NCBI GenBank assembly: GCA_947368535.1
Contig: CANBHY010000001.1
Coordinates: 124,001-188,000, forward strand
DNA length: 64,000 nt
Origin: an uncultured Clostridium sp.
GTDB lineage: Bacteria > Bacillota > Clostridia > TANB77 > CAG-508
Direction of reading: 5' to 3'
How positions within the stretch are numbered: position 1 is the first letter of the stretch; each line of letters begins with the position of its first letter. The notes under the pieces are model-generated. The model ran no database searches and was not told the origin of the DNA. It worked only from the letters and a program-made list of their open reading frames with translations. Of this stretch, positions 1-8,419 are shown one piece after another. Both the position numbers and the translations under genes were made by a program.

Positions 1-15
1 TAAAGTATATGTAAT

Positions 16-127
16 TTAATTGGTTGCCATATTTATTTATGGTATTGGTGTGTGAGCATTTTACATTGAAATAGTTTCTTTACTACAAGTATTGTCCTAG
101 AAATCCAATTAATAATAGCTCACACAC
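16..127. repeat. Gene-less leader-like segment with paired inverted repeats
   Basis: TTAATTGG (16-23) is complementary to CCAATTAA (105-112), and GTGTGTGAGC (48-57) is complementary to GCTCACACAC (118-127). The two pairings cross, so as RNA they could form together only as a pseudoknot. The order TTAATTGGT, GGTAT, GTGTGTGAG also occurs at 1288-1332 in the leader of the secreted-protein gene, with similar spacing. No ORF is supported here. The function is unknown, and the left end may be cut by the window edge. Confidence 0.4.
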
Positions 128-143
128 ATTTATTTTCCTTAAT

Positions 144-180
144 AAAAAACGTTAATTAGTTAAACTAATTAACGTTTTTT
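144..180. terminator. Bidirectional intrinsic terminator
   Basis: A perfect 17-bp stem (144-160 with 164-180) encloses a 3-base loop, with A and T runs at its ends. It follows the stop of the 82-residue membrane protein gene on the minus strand and could also end a transcript entering from the left. Confidence 0.85.
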
Positions 181-186
181 TGTATT

Positions 187-435
187 TTATTCTCCTAATA
201 TTTCTTTCGCATCTTGTTCATTTATTTTATTACTTTCTCGAAAAAAATTAACCTGCTTTTTCTTTGTATCATAATCTTCTATATTTTTAATTTTTTCTAC
301 TAGTTCTTTATGACCATCCTCAATTTTCCAGTCTTCAGTAAATAGATATGAACTCATGACTTTGTATATACCTGCTAATATAGCTACTATTATTACAATT
401 ATTATAAATATTATTGCTACTTTTTTATTTTTCAT
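187..435 (-). CDS. Small single-pass membrane protein
   Basis: This 82-residue protein has one hydrophobic N-terminal segment (about residues 6-28, rich in I and V) followed by a charged soluble tail. I do not recognise the family. It is the last gene of a three-gene minus-strand unit. Its start overlaps the end of the preceding membrane protein gene by 11 bases, and an AAGGAAGG ribosome-binding site lies upstream, so it is translationally coupled to the LytTR unit. The 17-bp terminator follows directly. A role alongside the regulator is inferred from position only. Confidence 0.65.
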   Translation of the reverse strand: MKNKKVAIIFIIIVIIVAILAGIYKVMSSYLFTEDWKIEDGHKELVEKIKNIEDYDTKKKQVNFFRESNKINEQDAKEILGE

Positions 436-700
436 CTTTTTTTCCTTCCTTATTTATTATTTTTAATGATTTATTTAATTTTTTTACTGTTTTATAATTT
501 AATATATAATTCATTCCCCAGAATAGTATATTAATACCTATATAAATAATCAAGGTATATTTCGTATTTTTTTGAATACCTAGTACTACAGAACGTTCGA
601 CACCTAAATTACTTACAATTATTGATTCTAATCCAGCTGTTATTAAAACAAACATTATATAACCAAATAGTATTAAAAATATGTTTTTTAATATTTTCAT
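425..700 (-). CDS. Small two- to three-TM membrane protein, LytTR partner
   Basis: A 91-residue membrane protein with hydrophobic segments near residues 5-25 and 45-68 and a Lys-rich tail. The ATG at 698-700 is preferred over an upstream ATG 18 bases earlier because AAAGGAGC sits 7-8 bases before it. The start lies beside the stop of the LytTR gene, so the two are coupled. LytTR DNA-binding proteins are often encoded next to small membrane proteins (for example the DUF3021 type) that control them. This protein is shorter than a typical DUF3021 member, so that assignment is only a possibility. Confidence 0.65.
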   Translation of the reverse strand: MKILKNIFLILFGYIMFVLITAGLESIIVSNLGVERSVVLGIQKNTKYTLIIYIGINILFWGMNYILNYKTVKKLNKSLKIINKEGKKDEK

Positions 701-701
701 T

Positions 702-1157
702 CTAAATGCTCCTTTCATCTAAAAAGTCTTTTATGTCGCATACTTTTCGTCTTGATACTTGTAATCTTGATCCATCTTCCATTACTGCTAAAATTTTTCC
801 ACTGATACTCATATCAAATTTTTGTAGTTTGTATGTATTTATGATGCAGCTTTTAGAAATTCGCAAACATTCAGAATTTTCTTTTTCTATTTCATACAGT
901 TTACTTCTTATTCTATAAGTTTCATCTTTAGTTTTACAGTAATTATTTTTCTTATCACTAAAATAATAAATTATATCTTCTTTGTTTATAATAATTTCAT
1001 CATAATCTTTTCTTACTATTATTTTGGTATTTTCTGTGTATCTTTTAATATATTTTATAAGTTTATTATATTCTTCATCCTGTTCTTTATATTCTACAAT
1101 TATATTAATTTTATTTTCTAATTTTGGATTTTTCTTTGTAAATATTTTAAATTTCAT
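702..1157 (-). CDS. LytTR-family DNA-binding regulator
   Basis: A 151-residue protein without a receiver domain. Residues about 55-148 look like a LytTR DNA-binding domain: an IIINKEDIIYYFSD strand region, a YRIRSKLYEIE helix, a CLRISKSCIIN segment and a terminal LQVSRRKVCDIKDFL. Such stand-alone LytTR proteins usually regulate their own operon and are antagonised by a membrane partner, which fits the downstream gene. A direct repeat of ATGTCG (minus strand) spaced 20 bases lies just upstream. The start has an AGAGGT ribosome-binding site. The regulated process is unknown. Confidence 0.8.
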   Translation of the reverse strand: MKFKIFTKKNPKLENKINIIVEYKEQDEEYNKLIKYIKRYTENTKIIVRKDYDEIIINKEDIIYYFSDKKNNYCKTKDETYRIRSKLYEIEKENSECLRISKSCIINTYKLQKFDMSISGKILAVMEDGSRLQVSRRKVCDIKDFLDERSI

Positions 1158-1188
1158 TTTTACCTCTTTTGTTGTATTTTAACATATA

Positions 1189-1214
1189 CGACATTTTATG
1201 ACTTTTTTCGACAT
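1189..1214 (-). promoter_or_regulatory. Candidate LytTR operator, two direct repeats
   Basis: CGACAT occurs at 1189-1194 and 1209-1214 (ATGTCG on the minus strand), exactly 20 bases apart. That is about two helical turns, the arrangement typical of LytTR dimer sites. It lies 30-60 bases upstream of the LytTR gene start and next to an AT-rich -10-like element, which suggests autoregulation. Confidence 0.5.
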
Positions 1215-1249
1215 ATCAGGTTAATTTTTAAGATAAGTGGCTTTTCATT

Positions 1250-1278
1250 TTGACTTTTGCTAATAATTTTGCTATTTT
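1250..1278 (+). promoter_or_regulatory. Sigma-A promoter of the secreted-protein gene
   Basis: TTGACT (1250-1255), a 17-base spacer, then TATTTT (1273-1278). Transcription would begin near 1285 and give a leader of about 70 bases containing the TTAATTGGT...GTGTGTGAG motif. Confidence 0.65.
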
Positions 1279-1320
1279 ATTTGCATATTAATTGGTACCT
1301 AGGCTTAACGCCTTTGGTAT

Positions 1321-1965
1321 AGAGTGTGTGAGTTGCTAGAAAGGAACTTTATTATGAAAAAATTCAGATCTTTTGTAGCACTCTGTCTGGCCATGGTTAT
1401 GGCTTTTTCTTTTTCCGCTGTCGCATTTGCGGCTGAGCCCAAGGCTGATGCCTTTTCTGATGTCGTTCTGACTGAAGATGAAACAGTCGTCTATCAGGAT
1501 GATGAGGTGATGATCATCGAGTCTTCGGCAGCAGCTGGCGGGATATCTCCGCTTTCCACCTGTTACAACGGTCAATGGGTTGGCTCCAGTTCCAATGGTA
1601 GCTTTGGTGTCTACTCTGATAACAGTGGAACAGTCGGCATAACGATTAGCACAGAATCGTCATCTAATGATTCTATTGCTTATATCACTGTGCTTAGACC
1701 CAACGGTTCTGAGTTTCAGAGTGGTTTGTGCCTTAGTGGAACGCAGGAGAAGAAATACACGATGCTTTTTGCCTCCACAGGCACTTACACCATCAAGTAT
1801 TCTGCCTATACGACTGTCGGCATGCGGATCAACTGCTGGATATATTAAGTCATATTTCGCGGACTGCGGTTTAACGGCTTAATTTCTGGTGGCACAATTG
1901 GGCATTCGAGAATCTATGTGAATCTTAAGTAAACTTTGTTGATTGAATGCAACTCACACTCTCAC
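1321..1965. repeat. Inverted repeat flanking the secreted-protein gene
   Basis: AGAGTGTGTGAGTTGC at 1321-1336 matches, in inverted orientation, GCAACTCACACTCT at 1949-1962, differing by a two-base insertion. The left arm lies just before the ribosome-binding site and the right arm about 100 bases after the stop. The arms could be element termini, or could pair in the mRNA and mask the start region. Confidence 0.5.
1354..1848 (+). CDS. Small secreted protein, orphan
   Basis: A 164-residue protein with a classical signal peptide: MKKFRS, a hydrophobic core, then a predicted cut after AFA near residue 27. An acidic linker follows to about residue 68. The C-terminal domain of about 95 residues is rich in S, G, T and Y and predicted to be all-beta. 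I recognise no catalytic motif or family. The start at 1354 is preferred over an in-frame codon 30 bases upstream because AAGGAAC sits 7 bases before it. Codon use (CTG, GCC, GGC) is clearly richer in G+C than the neighbours. The gene is alone, divergent from the LytTR unit, convergent with murG, and flanked by an inverted repeat, which suggests acquisition. Confidence 0.8.
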   Translation: MKKFRSFVALCLAMVMAFSFSAVAFAAEPKADAFSDVVLTEDETVVYQDDEVMIIESSAAAGGISPLSTCYNGQWVGSSSNGSFGVYSDNSGTVGITISTESSSNDSIAYITVLRPNGSEFQSGLCLSGTQEKKYTMLFASTGTYTIKYSAYTTVGMRINCWIY

Positions 1966-1988
1966 GAAAGGGTTCTTCATCCTTTCAA

Positions 1989-2023
1989 AAAGTCGTTAAG
2001 TGGCCTAGCTACTTAACGACTTT
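1989..2023. terminator. Convergent terminator overlapping the murG 3' end
   Basis: A 13-bp stem (1989-2001 with 2011-2023) with flanking A and T runs. It includes the last codons and stop of murG and serves both the secreted-protein gene (plus) and murG (minus). Confidence 0.8.
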
Positions 2024-3124
2024 CTTTATTTCATCATATATTTTTTCTTCAACATTGTATGTAGCAATTTGTTTTGCTCTTTTTCCCATTTGCTTTAGCT
2101 CTTCTGGATTTTGTAATAGTTCATCAATTGCATTTGATAGATTTTTTGAATTTACTTCCTCATTTAGTATTATTTTGGCAGCTCCTAATTTTTCTAATAC
2201 TTTTGCATTATCTACTTGTCTATTTGCTGACATACTTGGAAGTGGTATAAAAATTGCTGGTTTTCCTACTAAACTTATTTCTGTAATTGTCATTGCTCCA
2301 CTTCTTGAAACTATTACATCTATAGAGTTCATTATTTCACTCATATTATATATATATGGGACTATTTTAGTATTTTTAATTTTATCAACATCTATATCGT
2401 CTTTTAAAAATTCTTCTTTTATTATGTCATATTGTTTTGGTCCTACTGACCATATTATTTGATATTTATCATTTTTCTTTTCTTTTATAAGCGGTATCAT
2501 TGCATCATTAATAGCTTTAGCTCCTTGACTTCCTCCAAATACTAATATTGTAGGAAGGGTTGTAGTTAAACCTAATTCTTGCAATATTTTTCTTTTTTCT
2601 TCTTCTGATATTTTTTCTTCTTTTACTTTTGTTGGATTTCCTGTTACCACTAATTTTGATTTATCATCAAAAAATTTTTCTGCATCTTTAAATCCAAGTA
2701 AAATTTTTGTTAGTTTTTTATTTAAAAATTTAGTTGCTTTTCCTGGATATGCATTACTTTCGTGAATAACTGTTGGTATTCCCAATTTATATGCACTACT
2801 TATTGCTCCACCACAAATGTATCCCCCAGTTCCTATTACTATATCGGGGCTGAATTCTTTTATTATTTTTTTTGCTTGACTAAATCCTTTTATTGTTTTG
2901 ATATTATTTTTTATTGTTTTTACTGAAATTTTTTTACTAATTCCATATGCATCTACTGTTTTTAATTTGTATCCTGCTCTTGGAACTAGATCATTTTCTA
3001 TTCCTCTTTCTGTTCCTATAAATATAATTTCTGAATCTGGTTCTTTTTCTTTTATTTTATTTGCTATTGCTATTCCAGGATTTATATGTCCTCCTGTTCC
3101 AGCGGCGGCTATAATTACTTTCAT
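2009..3124 (-). CDS. murG: UDP-GlcNAc:undecaprenyl-PP-MurNAc-pentapeptide GlcNAc transferase (lipid II synthase)
   Basis: A 371-residue GT-B glycosyltransferase of the cytoplasmic membrane face. It adds GlcNAc to lipid I to make lipid II. The N-terminal glycine-rich loop GTGGH is at residues 9-13. A second glycine-rich motif, FGGSQGAKAIN, lies near 196, and the donor-site SRSGAMTITE near 272. Length fits the family. The start has a GGAGGAAA ribosome-binding site. It is the last gene of the murE-mraY-ftsW-murG run, 32 bases after the ftsW-type gene, and ends in a terminator. murB/ftsQ, which often follow, are absent here. Confidence 0.97.
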   Translation of the reverse strand: MKVIIAAAGTGGHINPGIAIANKIKEKEPDSEIIFIGTERGIENDLVPRAGYKLKTVDAYGISKKISVKTIKNNIKTIKGFSQAKKIIKEFSPDIVIGTGGYICGGAISSAYKLGIPTVIHESNAYPGKATKFLNKKLTKILLGFKDAEKFFDDKSKLVVTGNPTKVKEEKISEEEKRKILQELGLTTTLPTILVFGGSQGAKAINDAMIPLIKEKKNDKYQIIWSVGPKQYDIIKEEFLKDDIDVDKIKNTKIVPYIYNMSEIMNSIDVIVSRSGAMTITEISLVGKPAIFIPLPSMSANRQVDNAKVLEKLGAAKIILNEEVNSKNLSNAIDELLQNPEELKQMGKRAKQIATYNVEEKIYDEIKKVVK

Positions 3125-3156
3125 TTTTCCTCCATTAAAGTATAAAATATTGCCCT

Positions 3157-4287
3157 TTATTCTCGATTACCAGCTCTTGATACACTAAGCAGTATTCCTA
3201 CTGCCGCTAAAATTATCATTAATGCTGTTCCACCATAACTAAAAAATGGTAGTGGCATTCCTGTTACCGGCATTGATGAGGTAACAACCGCGATATTTAT
3301 CAGAACTTGCAGAGCTATCATTGATGTTATACCTGCTGCTAACAAGTTACCAAACATATCTGGCGCTTTCATTGCAATTGTAATTCCTCTCCAAACTAAT
3401 ACCGCAAATAGCGCAATTACTAATGCGCATCCTATAAATCCTAATTCTTCTGCTAAAACTGCGAATATAAAGTCATTATGTGGTTCTGGTATGTATAAGT
3501 ACTTTTGTTTACTTTCTCCTAGTCCTACACCAAATAATCCTCCTGAACCAATAGCATATAGACTTTGGATAATTTGCCATCCATCTCCTGATGCATCTTG
3601 CCATGGATCTAAGAAAGTTATAAATCTTTGAAGTCTGAATCCTTGACCTTTGAATAATAATGCTGATATTCCTACTGCTACAATTGGTGCTCCTATTATT
3701 ATGAAATATCTTAATCTGCACCCTGCTAATAGCATTAAGATTACTGCTAAAGCACATAGTACTAATGTAGCACTAAAGTGGTTTTGAAGTATTAAAACTA
3801 TTCCAATTATAGGTAGCAACCATAATAATGGTTTAAAAAACCCATCTGTTATTGATTTTAATTTATCTCTATTTCGTGTAAGTAATGCTGAATAAAATAT
3901 TATTATTCCTATTTTAGCTACTTCTGATGGTTGAAAAGAAATAAATCCTAAATCTAGCCATCTAGTAGCACCACCTGCTGCAGCTCCTGCTATTACAACG
4001 CTTATTAATAATACAATACAAACTAAATATATTAGCATATATTTTCTTTGCCATATTTTATAATCTACTTTTGATAGTGTAAACATTAAAATTATTCCTA
4101 TAATCGCTGAAAATATTTGCTTACCTACATATTTATAGCTATTTCCTGTTTCTGCTAGTGCTGTTGGTGAGCTAGCTGATAATACTGTTATTATTCCTAA
4201 TCCTAGCAGAATAAATACTGTTATTAGTAATGTAAAGTCAAGTGGATTTTTTAAAATTACTACACTTTTCTTTTTCTTCCTTGCCAT
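3157..4287 (-). CDS. SEDS-family peptidoglycan polymerase (FtsW/SpoVE type)
   Basis: A 376-residue polytopic membrane protein of the SEDS (FtsW/RodA/SpoVE) family, which polymerises lipid II with a class B PBP partner. It shows about ten TM segments. The conserved GAAAGGATRWLDLGFISFQPSE region carries the WLDLG and QPSE motifs. Near the C-terminus are GVGLGESKQKYLYIPEPHNDFIFAVLAEE and MPVTGMPLPFFSYGG, both family signatures. The position between mraY and murG fits FtsW or SpoVE. Sequence alone does not separate the two, so no symbol is given. AAAGGAGAG precedes the ATG. Confidence 0.93.
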   Translation of the reverse strand: MARKKKKSVVILKNPLDFTLLITVFILLGLGIITVLSASSPTALAETGNSYKYVGKQIFSAIIGIILMFTLSKVDYKIWQRKYMLIYLVCIVLLISVVIAGAAAGGATRWLDLGFISFQPSEVAKIGIIIFYSALLTRNRDKLKSITDGFFKPLLWLLPIIGIVLILQNHFSATLVLCALAVILMLLAGCRLRYFIIIGAPIVAVGISALLFKGQGFRLQRFITFLDPWQDASGDGWQIIQSLYAIGSGGLFGVGLGESKQKYLYIPEPHNDFIFAVLAEELGFIGCALVIALFAVLVWRGITIAMKAPDMFGNLLAAGITSMIALQVLINIAVVTSSMPVTGMPLPFFSYGGTALMIILAAVGILLSVSRAGNRE

Positions 4288-4299
4288 TTTCTCTCCTTT

Positions 4300-5280
4300 T
4301 TATATAACGGAAAATAATCCGATTATACATAATAAGATTGTTGCAAAGCTGAATACTGTTACAATCTTATTTTCTCTCCATCCACATAATTCGAAATGAT
4401 GGTGAATTGGAGTCATTTTGAAAAATCTTTTTCTTGTTTTCTTAAAATATACTACTTGAATTATTACTGATAAGGTTTCCATTACTGGTACTAAAGCTAT
4501 TATTAATATTATTAGTGGCATTCTTAGATATATTGCACTACATGCAACAACTCCACCTAGTAATAGTGAACCTGTGTCTCCCATAAATACTTTTGCTTTA
4601 TTTAAATTGAATATTAGGAAACCTAAGCATGTTCCACAAACTATACTTCCTAATATTATAACTTCTTTTACGTCATATATTATTGATAATACTGTTAATG
4701 TTGTTACTATTGTTAATGTTACACATGTTGCTAATCCATCTACTCCGTCTGTTAAATTTATTGCATTTGTTGTTGCAAGTATTACGAAAATTGTAAATGG
4801 TATATATACTAATGCTGGTAAATTAATTGTTGTTTTAAAGAATGGAATTATTATACTTGTTCCTATTCCTAACACTTTTTCTATATAAAATACAAATAAT
4901 ACTGATATTATTAGTAATCCTAACATTTTATGTCTTGGTTTTAGTCCATCTGTATTTTGTAGTACTACTTTTTTGTAGTCGTCTATGAATCCTATTATTC
5001 CAAATCCTATTGTTGCCATTATTAGTGGTATTAATTTTTTTCCAACTTCTGGCTCTTTTCCTATATAGTGTATAAAGGCTACTATTGATGCTCCTATGAT
5101 TGAAATTGCCATTATTATTCCACCCATTGTTGGTGTTCCACTTTTTTTAAGGTGTGACTTTGGTCCATCTTCTCTTTCTGATTGACCTATTTTCATTCTT
5201 TGTAAGATTGGTATTGCGAATATTCCTAGTACAATAGTTGCGACAAACGATACTAGCAATATTTTTAGTTGAAATTCCAC
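4300..5280 (-). CDS. mraY: Phospho-N-acetylmuramoyl-pentapeptide transferase
   Basis: A 326-residue, ten-TM enzyme that transfers phospho-MurNAc-pentapeptide to undecaprenyl phosphate, making lipid I. Family motifs are visible: KKSGTPTMGG near residue 46, FIDDYKK near 100, NAINLTDGVDGLA near 170, KVFMGDTGSL near 230 and MTPIHHHFE near 290. The start is GTG at 5278-5280, supported by GAGAGGAAC just upstream. It sits 12 bases after murE and 12 before the ftsW-type gene, so it is in one operon. Confidence 0.97.
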   Translation of the reverse strand: MEFQLKILLVSFVATIVLGIFAIPILQRMKIGQSEREDGPKSHLKKSGTPTMGGIIMAISIIGASIVAFIHYIGKEPEVGKKLIPLIMATIGFGIIGFIDDYKKVVLQNTDGLKPRHKMLGLLIISVLFVFYIEKVLGIGTSIIIPFFKTTINLPALVYIPFTIFVILATTNAINLTDGVDGLATCVTLTIVTTLTVLSIIYDVKEVIILGSIVCGTCLGFLIFNLNKAKVFMGDTGSLLLGGVVACSAIYLRMPLIILIIALVPVMETLSVIIQVVYFKKTRKRFFKMTPIHHHFELCGWRENKIVTVFSFATILLCIIGLFSVI

Positions 5281-5292
5281 GTTCCTCTCTCC

Positions 5293-6762
5293 TTATTTCA
5301 TATTGTTTATTATATCTTTTACTATGATTCTTTCATCAAAAGGATATTTTTGATGATTTATTTCTTGATATGGTTCATGTCCTTTTCCTGCTAATATTAC
5401 TATGTCTTTTTTGTTTGCCATTGATATAGCTTTTTCTATTGCTTGTGTTCTGTCTACTATTACTTCATATTTTCCTTTTGTTTTTGAAATTCCTTCTTCT
5501 ATATCTTTTGTAATTGCTTCTGGATCTTCTGTTCTTGGATTATCTGATGTTACTATGCTATAGTCTGCTATTCTTCCTGCTATTTCTCCCATTATAGGTC
5601 TTTTTGTTTTATCTCTGTCTCCTCCGCATCCAAATACAACAATTACTCTTCCTTTAGTATATGTCTTAACTGCTTGTAATATGTTTTCTAAACTTTCTGG
5701 TGAATGTGCATAATCTATCATTATGCTTAATTCTTTTTTGTTTGGAACTAGTTCACTTCTTCCAGGAATTTTTATTGTTTCTAATGCTGTTTTTATTATT
5801 TCTGGTGAACATCCATAATACAAAGCTACTGATATTGCAGCTAATGAATTATATACACTGAATCTTCCTGGTATATCTACTTTGATTCTTTCGTTTTTGT
5901 CTGTTAATTTAGCTTTAAAATCAACACCTATATTAGTTATTGTTATGTCTTTTGCTAATAAGTCGCATGTATTATCTATACCATAGGTTTTTACTTGACA
6001 TTTTGCTTCTCTTTTTACTCTAGCTCCTCTAAAGTCATCTATATTTATAAATCCCATTTGGCACATTTCAAATAATTTCATTTTAGAGTTAAAATATTCT
6101 TCCATATCACTGTGTTCTTTTTGACTGATATGTTCTTTTGAAAAGTTTGTGAATACTCCAACATCGAAATGACATCCTGCTACTCTGTTTAATTTTAAGG
6201 CTTGTGATGATACTTCCATTACTACATATTCAACTTTTTCTTCTACCATTTGTGCAAACATTCTTTGAAGTTCTAGACTTTCTGGTGTAGTTCTTTCGCT
6301 TTCTCCTAGGCTTTCTTCTCCTATGTAGTTTTCAATTGTTCCTATTAAACCAACTTTTTTATTTTGGGCTTCTAATAGAGTTTTAATCATGTATGTTGTT
6401 GTTGTTTTTCCTTTTGTCCCTGTAACACCTATTAATTTAAATCTTCTTGATGGATTTTTATAAAAGTTGCATGATGCTATTGCTAGTGCATATCTTGTAT
6501 TTGTAGTTACTATAAATGTTACATCTTCTGGTAAAACTATGTCTCTTATTTTATTAACGTTTTCTAGAAGAATAGCTGCTGCTCCTCTTTGAATTGCTTC
6601 TTGAATATAATCATGACCATCACTGTCATATCCTGTTACTGCCACAAATAGACTTTCTGGTGTAACTTTTCTTGAATCATATGCTATGTTAGCTATGTCT
6701 ATATCAACATTTCCTTTAGCTTTCAAATCGCTTATACCGCTTAAAATCTCACTTAATTTCAC
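5293..6762 (-). CDS. murE: UDP-MurNAc-L-Ala-D-Glu:meso-diaminopimelate ligase
   Basis: A 489-residue Mur ligase that adds the third residue of the peptidoglycan stem peptide in the cytoplasm. The ATP loop GVTGTKGKTTTT lies near residue 113. The DNPRTEDP motif near 408 is the meso-diaminopimelate recognition signature, so the cell wall is predicted to be mDAP-type. The start is GTG at 6760-6762 after AGGAGAGG. It is the first gene of the murE-mraY-ftsW-murG run. murF and murD, usually nearby, are missing from the cluster. Confidence 0.96.
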   Translation of the reverse strand: MKLSEILSGISDLKAKGNVDIDIANIAYDSRKVTPESLFVAVTGYDSDGHDYIQEAIQRGAAAILLENVNKIRDIVLPEDVTFIVTTNTRYALAIASCNFYKNPSRRFKLIGVTGTKGKTTTTYMIKTLLEAQNKKVGLIGTIENYIGEESLGESERTTPESLELQRMFAQMVEEKVEYVVMEVSSQALKLNRVAGCHFDVGVFTNFSKEHISQKEHSDMEEYFNSKMKLFEMCQMGFINIDDFRGARVKREAKCQVKTYGIDNTCDLLAKDITITNIGVDFKAKLTDKNERIKVDIPGRFSVYNSLAAISVALYYGCSPEIIKTALETIKIPGRSELVPNKKELSIMIDYAHSPESLENILQAVKTYTKGRVIVVFGCGGDRDKTKRPIMGEIAGRIADYSIVTSDNPRTEDPEAITKDIEEGISKTKGKYEVIVDRTQAIEKAISMANKKDIVILAGKGHEPYQEINHQKYPFDERIIVKDIINNMK

Positions 6763-6883
6763 TTTAGACCTCTCCTATTTCTAAAATCTCTTTTTATTAT
6801 ATACTTAAAAAATTTTTTTGTATAGTCTTAATTTTAATCTATGTTTACTTTAATTAAACTTGCATAATTTTTTAAATGCAAAT

Positions 6884-6935
6884 AAAAAATCACTCTTTTT
6901 ATCCTACAACCAGAGTCTAAAAAGAGTGATTTTTT
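6884..6935. terminator. Intrinsic terminator between the rubredoxin gene and murE
   Basis: A 17-bp stem (AAAAAATCACTCTTTTT, 6884-6900, with its complement at 6919-6935) and T-rich ends. It ends the rubredoxin/flavodiiron transcript on the minus strand. The stretch 6763-6883 holds no gene and should carry the murE promoter. Confidence 0.85.
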
Positions 6936-6947
6936 ATTTGTAACTTT

Positions 6948-7085
6948 TTATTCTTCTACTTTTTTGAACATATCTTTTCCTACTCCACATAGAGGGCAAA
7001 CCCAATCTTCTGGTAAGTCTTCGAATTTAACTCCTTCTACTGATTCATCATAAATATGTCCACAAACTATACATTCGTATTTCAT
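6948..7085 (-). CDS. Rubredoxin
   Basis: A 45-residue protein with the two iron-binding knuckles of rubredoxin: [10 protein letters not shown] (residues 5-14) and [11 protein letters not shown] (residues 32-42), with the conserved [11 protein letters not shown] context. It is a one-electron carrier. The start ATG at 7083-7085 follows AAAGGAGG. It lies 22 bases downstream of the flavodiiron protein gene in the same direction. Rubredoxin is the usual electron donor to flavodiiron proteins, so the pair probably reduces O2 or NO. Confidence 0.95.
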   Translation of the reverse strand: MKYECIVCGHIYDESVEGVKFEDLPEDWVCPLCGVGKDMFKKVEE

Positions 7086-7107
7086 ATTTTCCTCCTTTTA
7101 TTATAAA

Positions 7108-8265
7108 TTATATTAATATTTCTTTTGCTAATTCTATCATTTCTTTTTTGTCTTCTTCTGTCATTTTTGTTTTTATTGTTACTACTTTTTCTACTAGTGT
7201 TATATCTTTTAACTCGCTTATTATTTCTTTCATACATTTTGCTGCCATTGGTGCCCATGATCCATTTTCTATTAATGCTATTTTTCTATTTTGATAGTTC
7301 TTATGTTTTAAGTGTCTTAAAAATTTTTCTGTTGTTGGGAATAACCCTGCATCGTATGTTGGTGATGCAATTATTAATTTATCATATTTGAAGGCATCTT
7401 CTATTGTTTCTGCCATGTCATCTCTTGATAAATCACTTAAAACTACTTTTTTTGCTCCATTTTCTTTTAATATTTTTTCTAATTCTAATACGGCTTCTTT
7501 TGTGTTTCCATGTATTGAATTATATGCTACTAAAACTCCGTCTTTTTCTGGCTTGTAGCTACTCCATATGTCATATTTTTCTATGTAGTGTCCTAAATCT
7601 TCTGTTAAAATTGGTCCATGTAATGGACAAATTTTTTGTATATCTAATGTTGAGGCTTTTTTTAGCAAAGCTTGTACTTGTGCTCCATATTTTCCTACTA
7701 TATTAAAATAATATCTTCTTGCTTCGCAGTCCCATTCTTCGTCTGTGTCCAATGTTCCGAACTTTCCAAAACCGTCTGCAGAGAATAGTATTTTTTCTGT
7801 TTTTTCATATGTTACCATTACTTCTGGCCAATGTACCATAGGTGCCATGAAAAATTGTAATGTATGTTTTCCTAAGTTTATTTCTTCTGCTTCTTTTACT
7901 ATTACTAATTTTTCAGTTAAGTCTTTGTTTATGAATTGTGGTAGCATTGCTGCTGCTCTTTGACTTAATATTATCTTCATTTCTGGATATTTATCAGATA
8001 ATTTTTCTATATTTGCAGAGTGATCTGATTCTAAGTGTGAAACTACTAAATAATATGGTCTTTCATTTTTTAAATCTTCTTCTACATTTTTTAGCCATTC
8101 TTCTGTAGCTCTTTTATCTACTGTATCCATAACTGTTGTTTTTTCATCATGTATTATATATGAATTATATGAAACTCCGTTTGGCACTACATATTGGCTT
8201 TCAAAAAGATCGATTGTTTTGTCGTCTACACCTATATAGCTTATTGATTCTGTTATATCTTTCAT
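7108..8265 (-). CDS. Flavodiiron protein (A-type flavoprotein)
   Basis: A 385-residue two-domain enzyme. The N-terminal metallo-beta-lactamase-like diiron domain has HLESDH near residue 77 plus downstream His/Asp ligands (MVHWPE, ADGFGKFG, CPLHGPIL). The C-terminal flavodoxin domain begins at VLVAYNSIHGNTKEA near 250. Enzymes of this family reduce O2 to water or NO to N2O in anaerobes using rubredoxin, which is encoded next door. TGGAGAAAACT supports the ATG at 8265. An alternative ATG four codons upstream (8277) has a weaker site. Confidence 0.95.
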   Translation of the reverse strand: MKDITESISYIGVDDKTIDLFESQYVVPNGVSYNSYIIHDEKTTVMDTVDKRATEEWLKNVEEDLKNERPYYLVVSHLESDHSANIEKLSDKYPEMKIILSQRAAAMLPQFINKDLTEKLVIVKEAEEINLGKHTLQFFMAPMVHWPEVMVTYEKTEKILFSADGFGKFGTLDTDEEWDCEARRYYFNIVGKYGAQVQALLKKASTLDIQKICPLHGPILTEDLGHYIEKYDIWSSYKPEKDGVLVAYNSIHGNTKEAVLELEKILKENGAKKVVLSDLSRDDMAETIEDAFKYDKLIIASPTYDAGLFPTTEKFLRHLKHKNYQNRKIALIENGSWAPMAAKCMKEIISELKDITLVEKVVTIKTKMTEEDKKEMIELAKEILI

Positions 8266-8361
8266 AGTTTTCTCCATTCTTCTTTTATTTTCATTATTTT
8301 ACCAAAAAACTTTTTAAAATACAATTTATTATTAATATAAAAATAGAAATATATATTTTTG

Positions 8362-8390
8362 TTGTCGTTCACATAAAGTCATGTTATAAT
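8362..8390 (+). promoter_or_regulatory. Sigma-A promoter of the ROK-like gene
   Basis: TTGTCG (8362-8367), a 17-base spacer, then a perfect TATAAT (8385-8390). The short leader contains GATACC and GGTATC, an inverted repeat that spans the AAGGAGG ribosome-binding site and could mask it. Confidence 0.8.
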
Positions 8391-8419
8391 ATTTGATACC
8401 ACAACAAGGAGGTATCTTT

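Noticed and set aside
1947..2462. 171-residue plus-strand ORF over murG
   Set aside because: A long open frame opposite an AT-rich minus-strand gene; murG is certain and such shadows occur along the whole window.
8393..8419. Upstream start for the ROK-like gene
   Set aside because: It would place the ribosome-binding site inside the coding region; the ATG at 8420 is correctly spaced.
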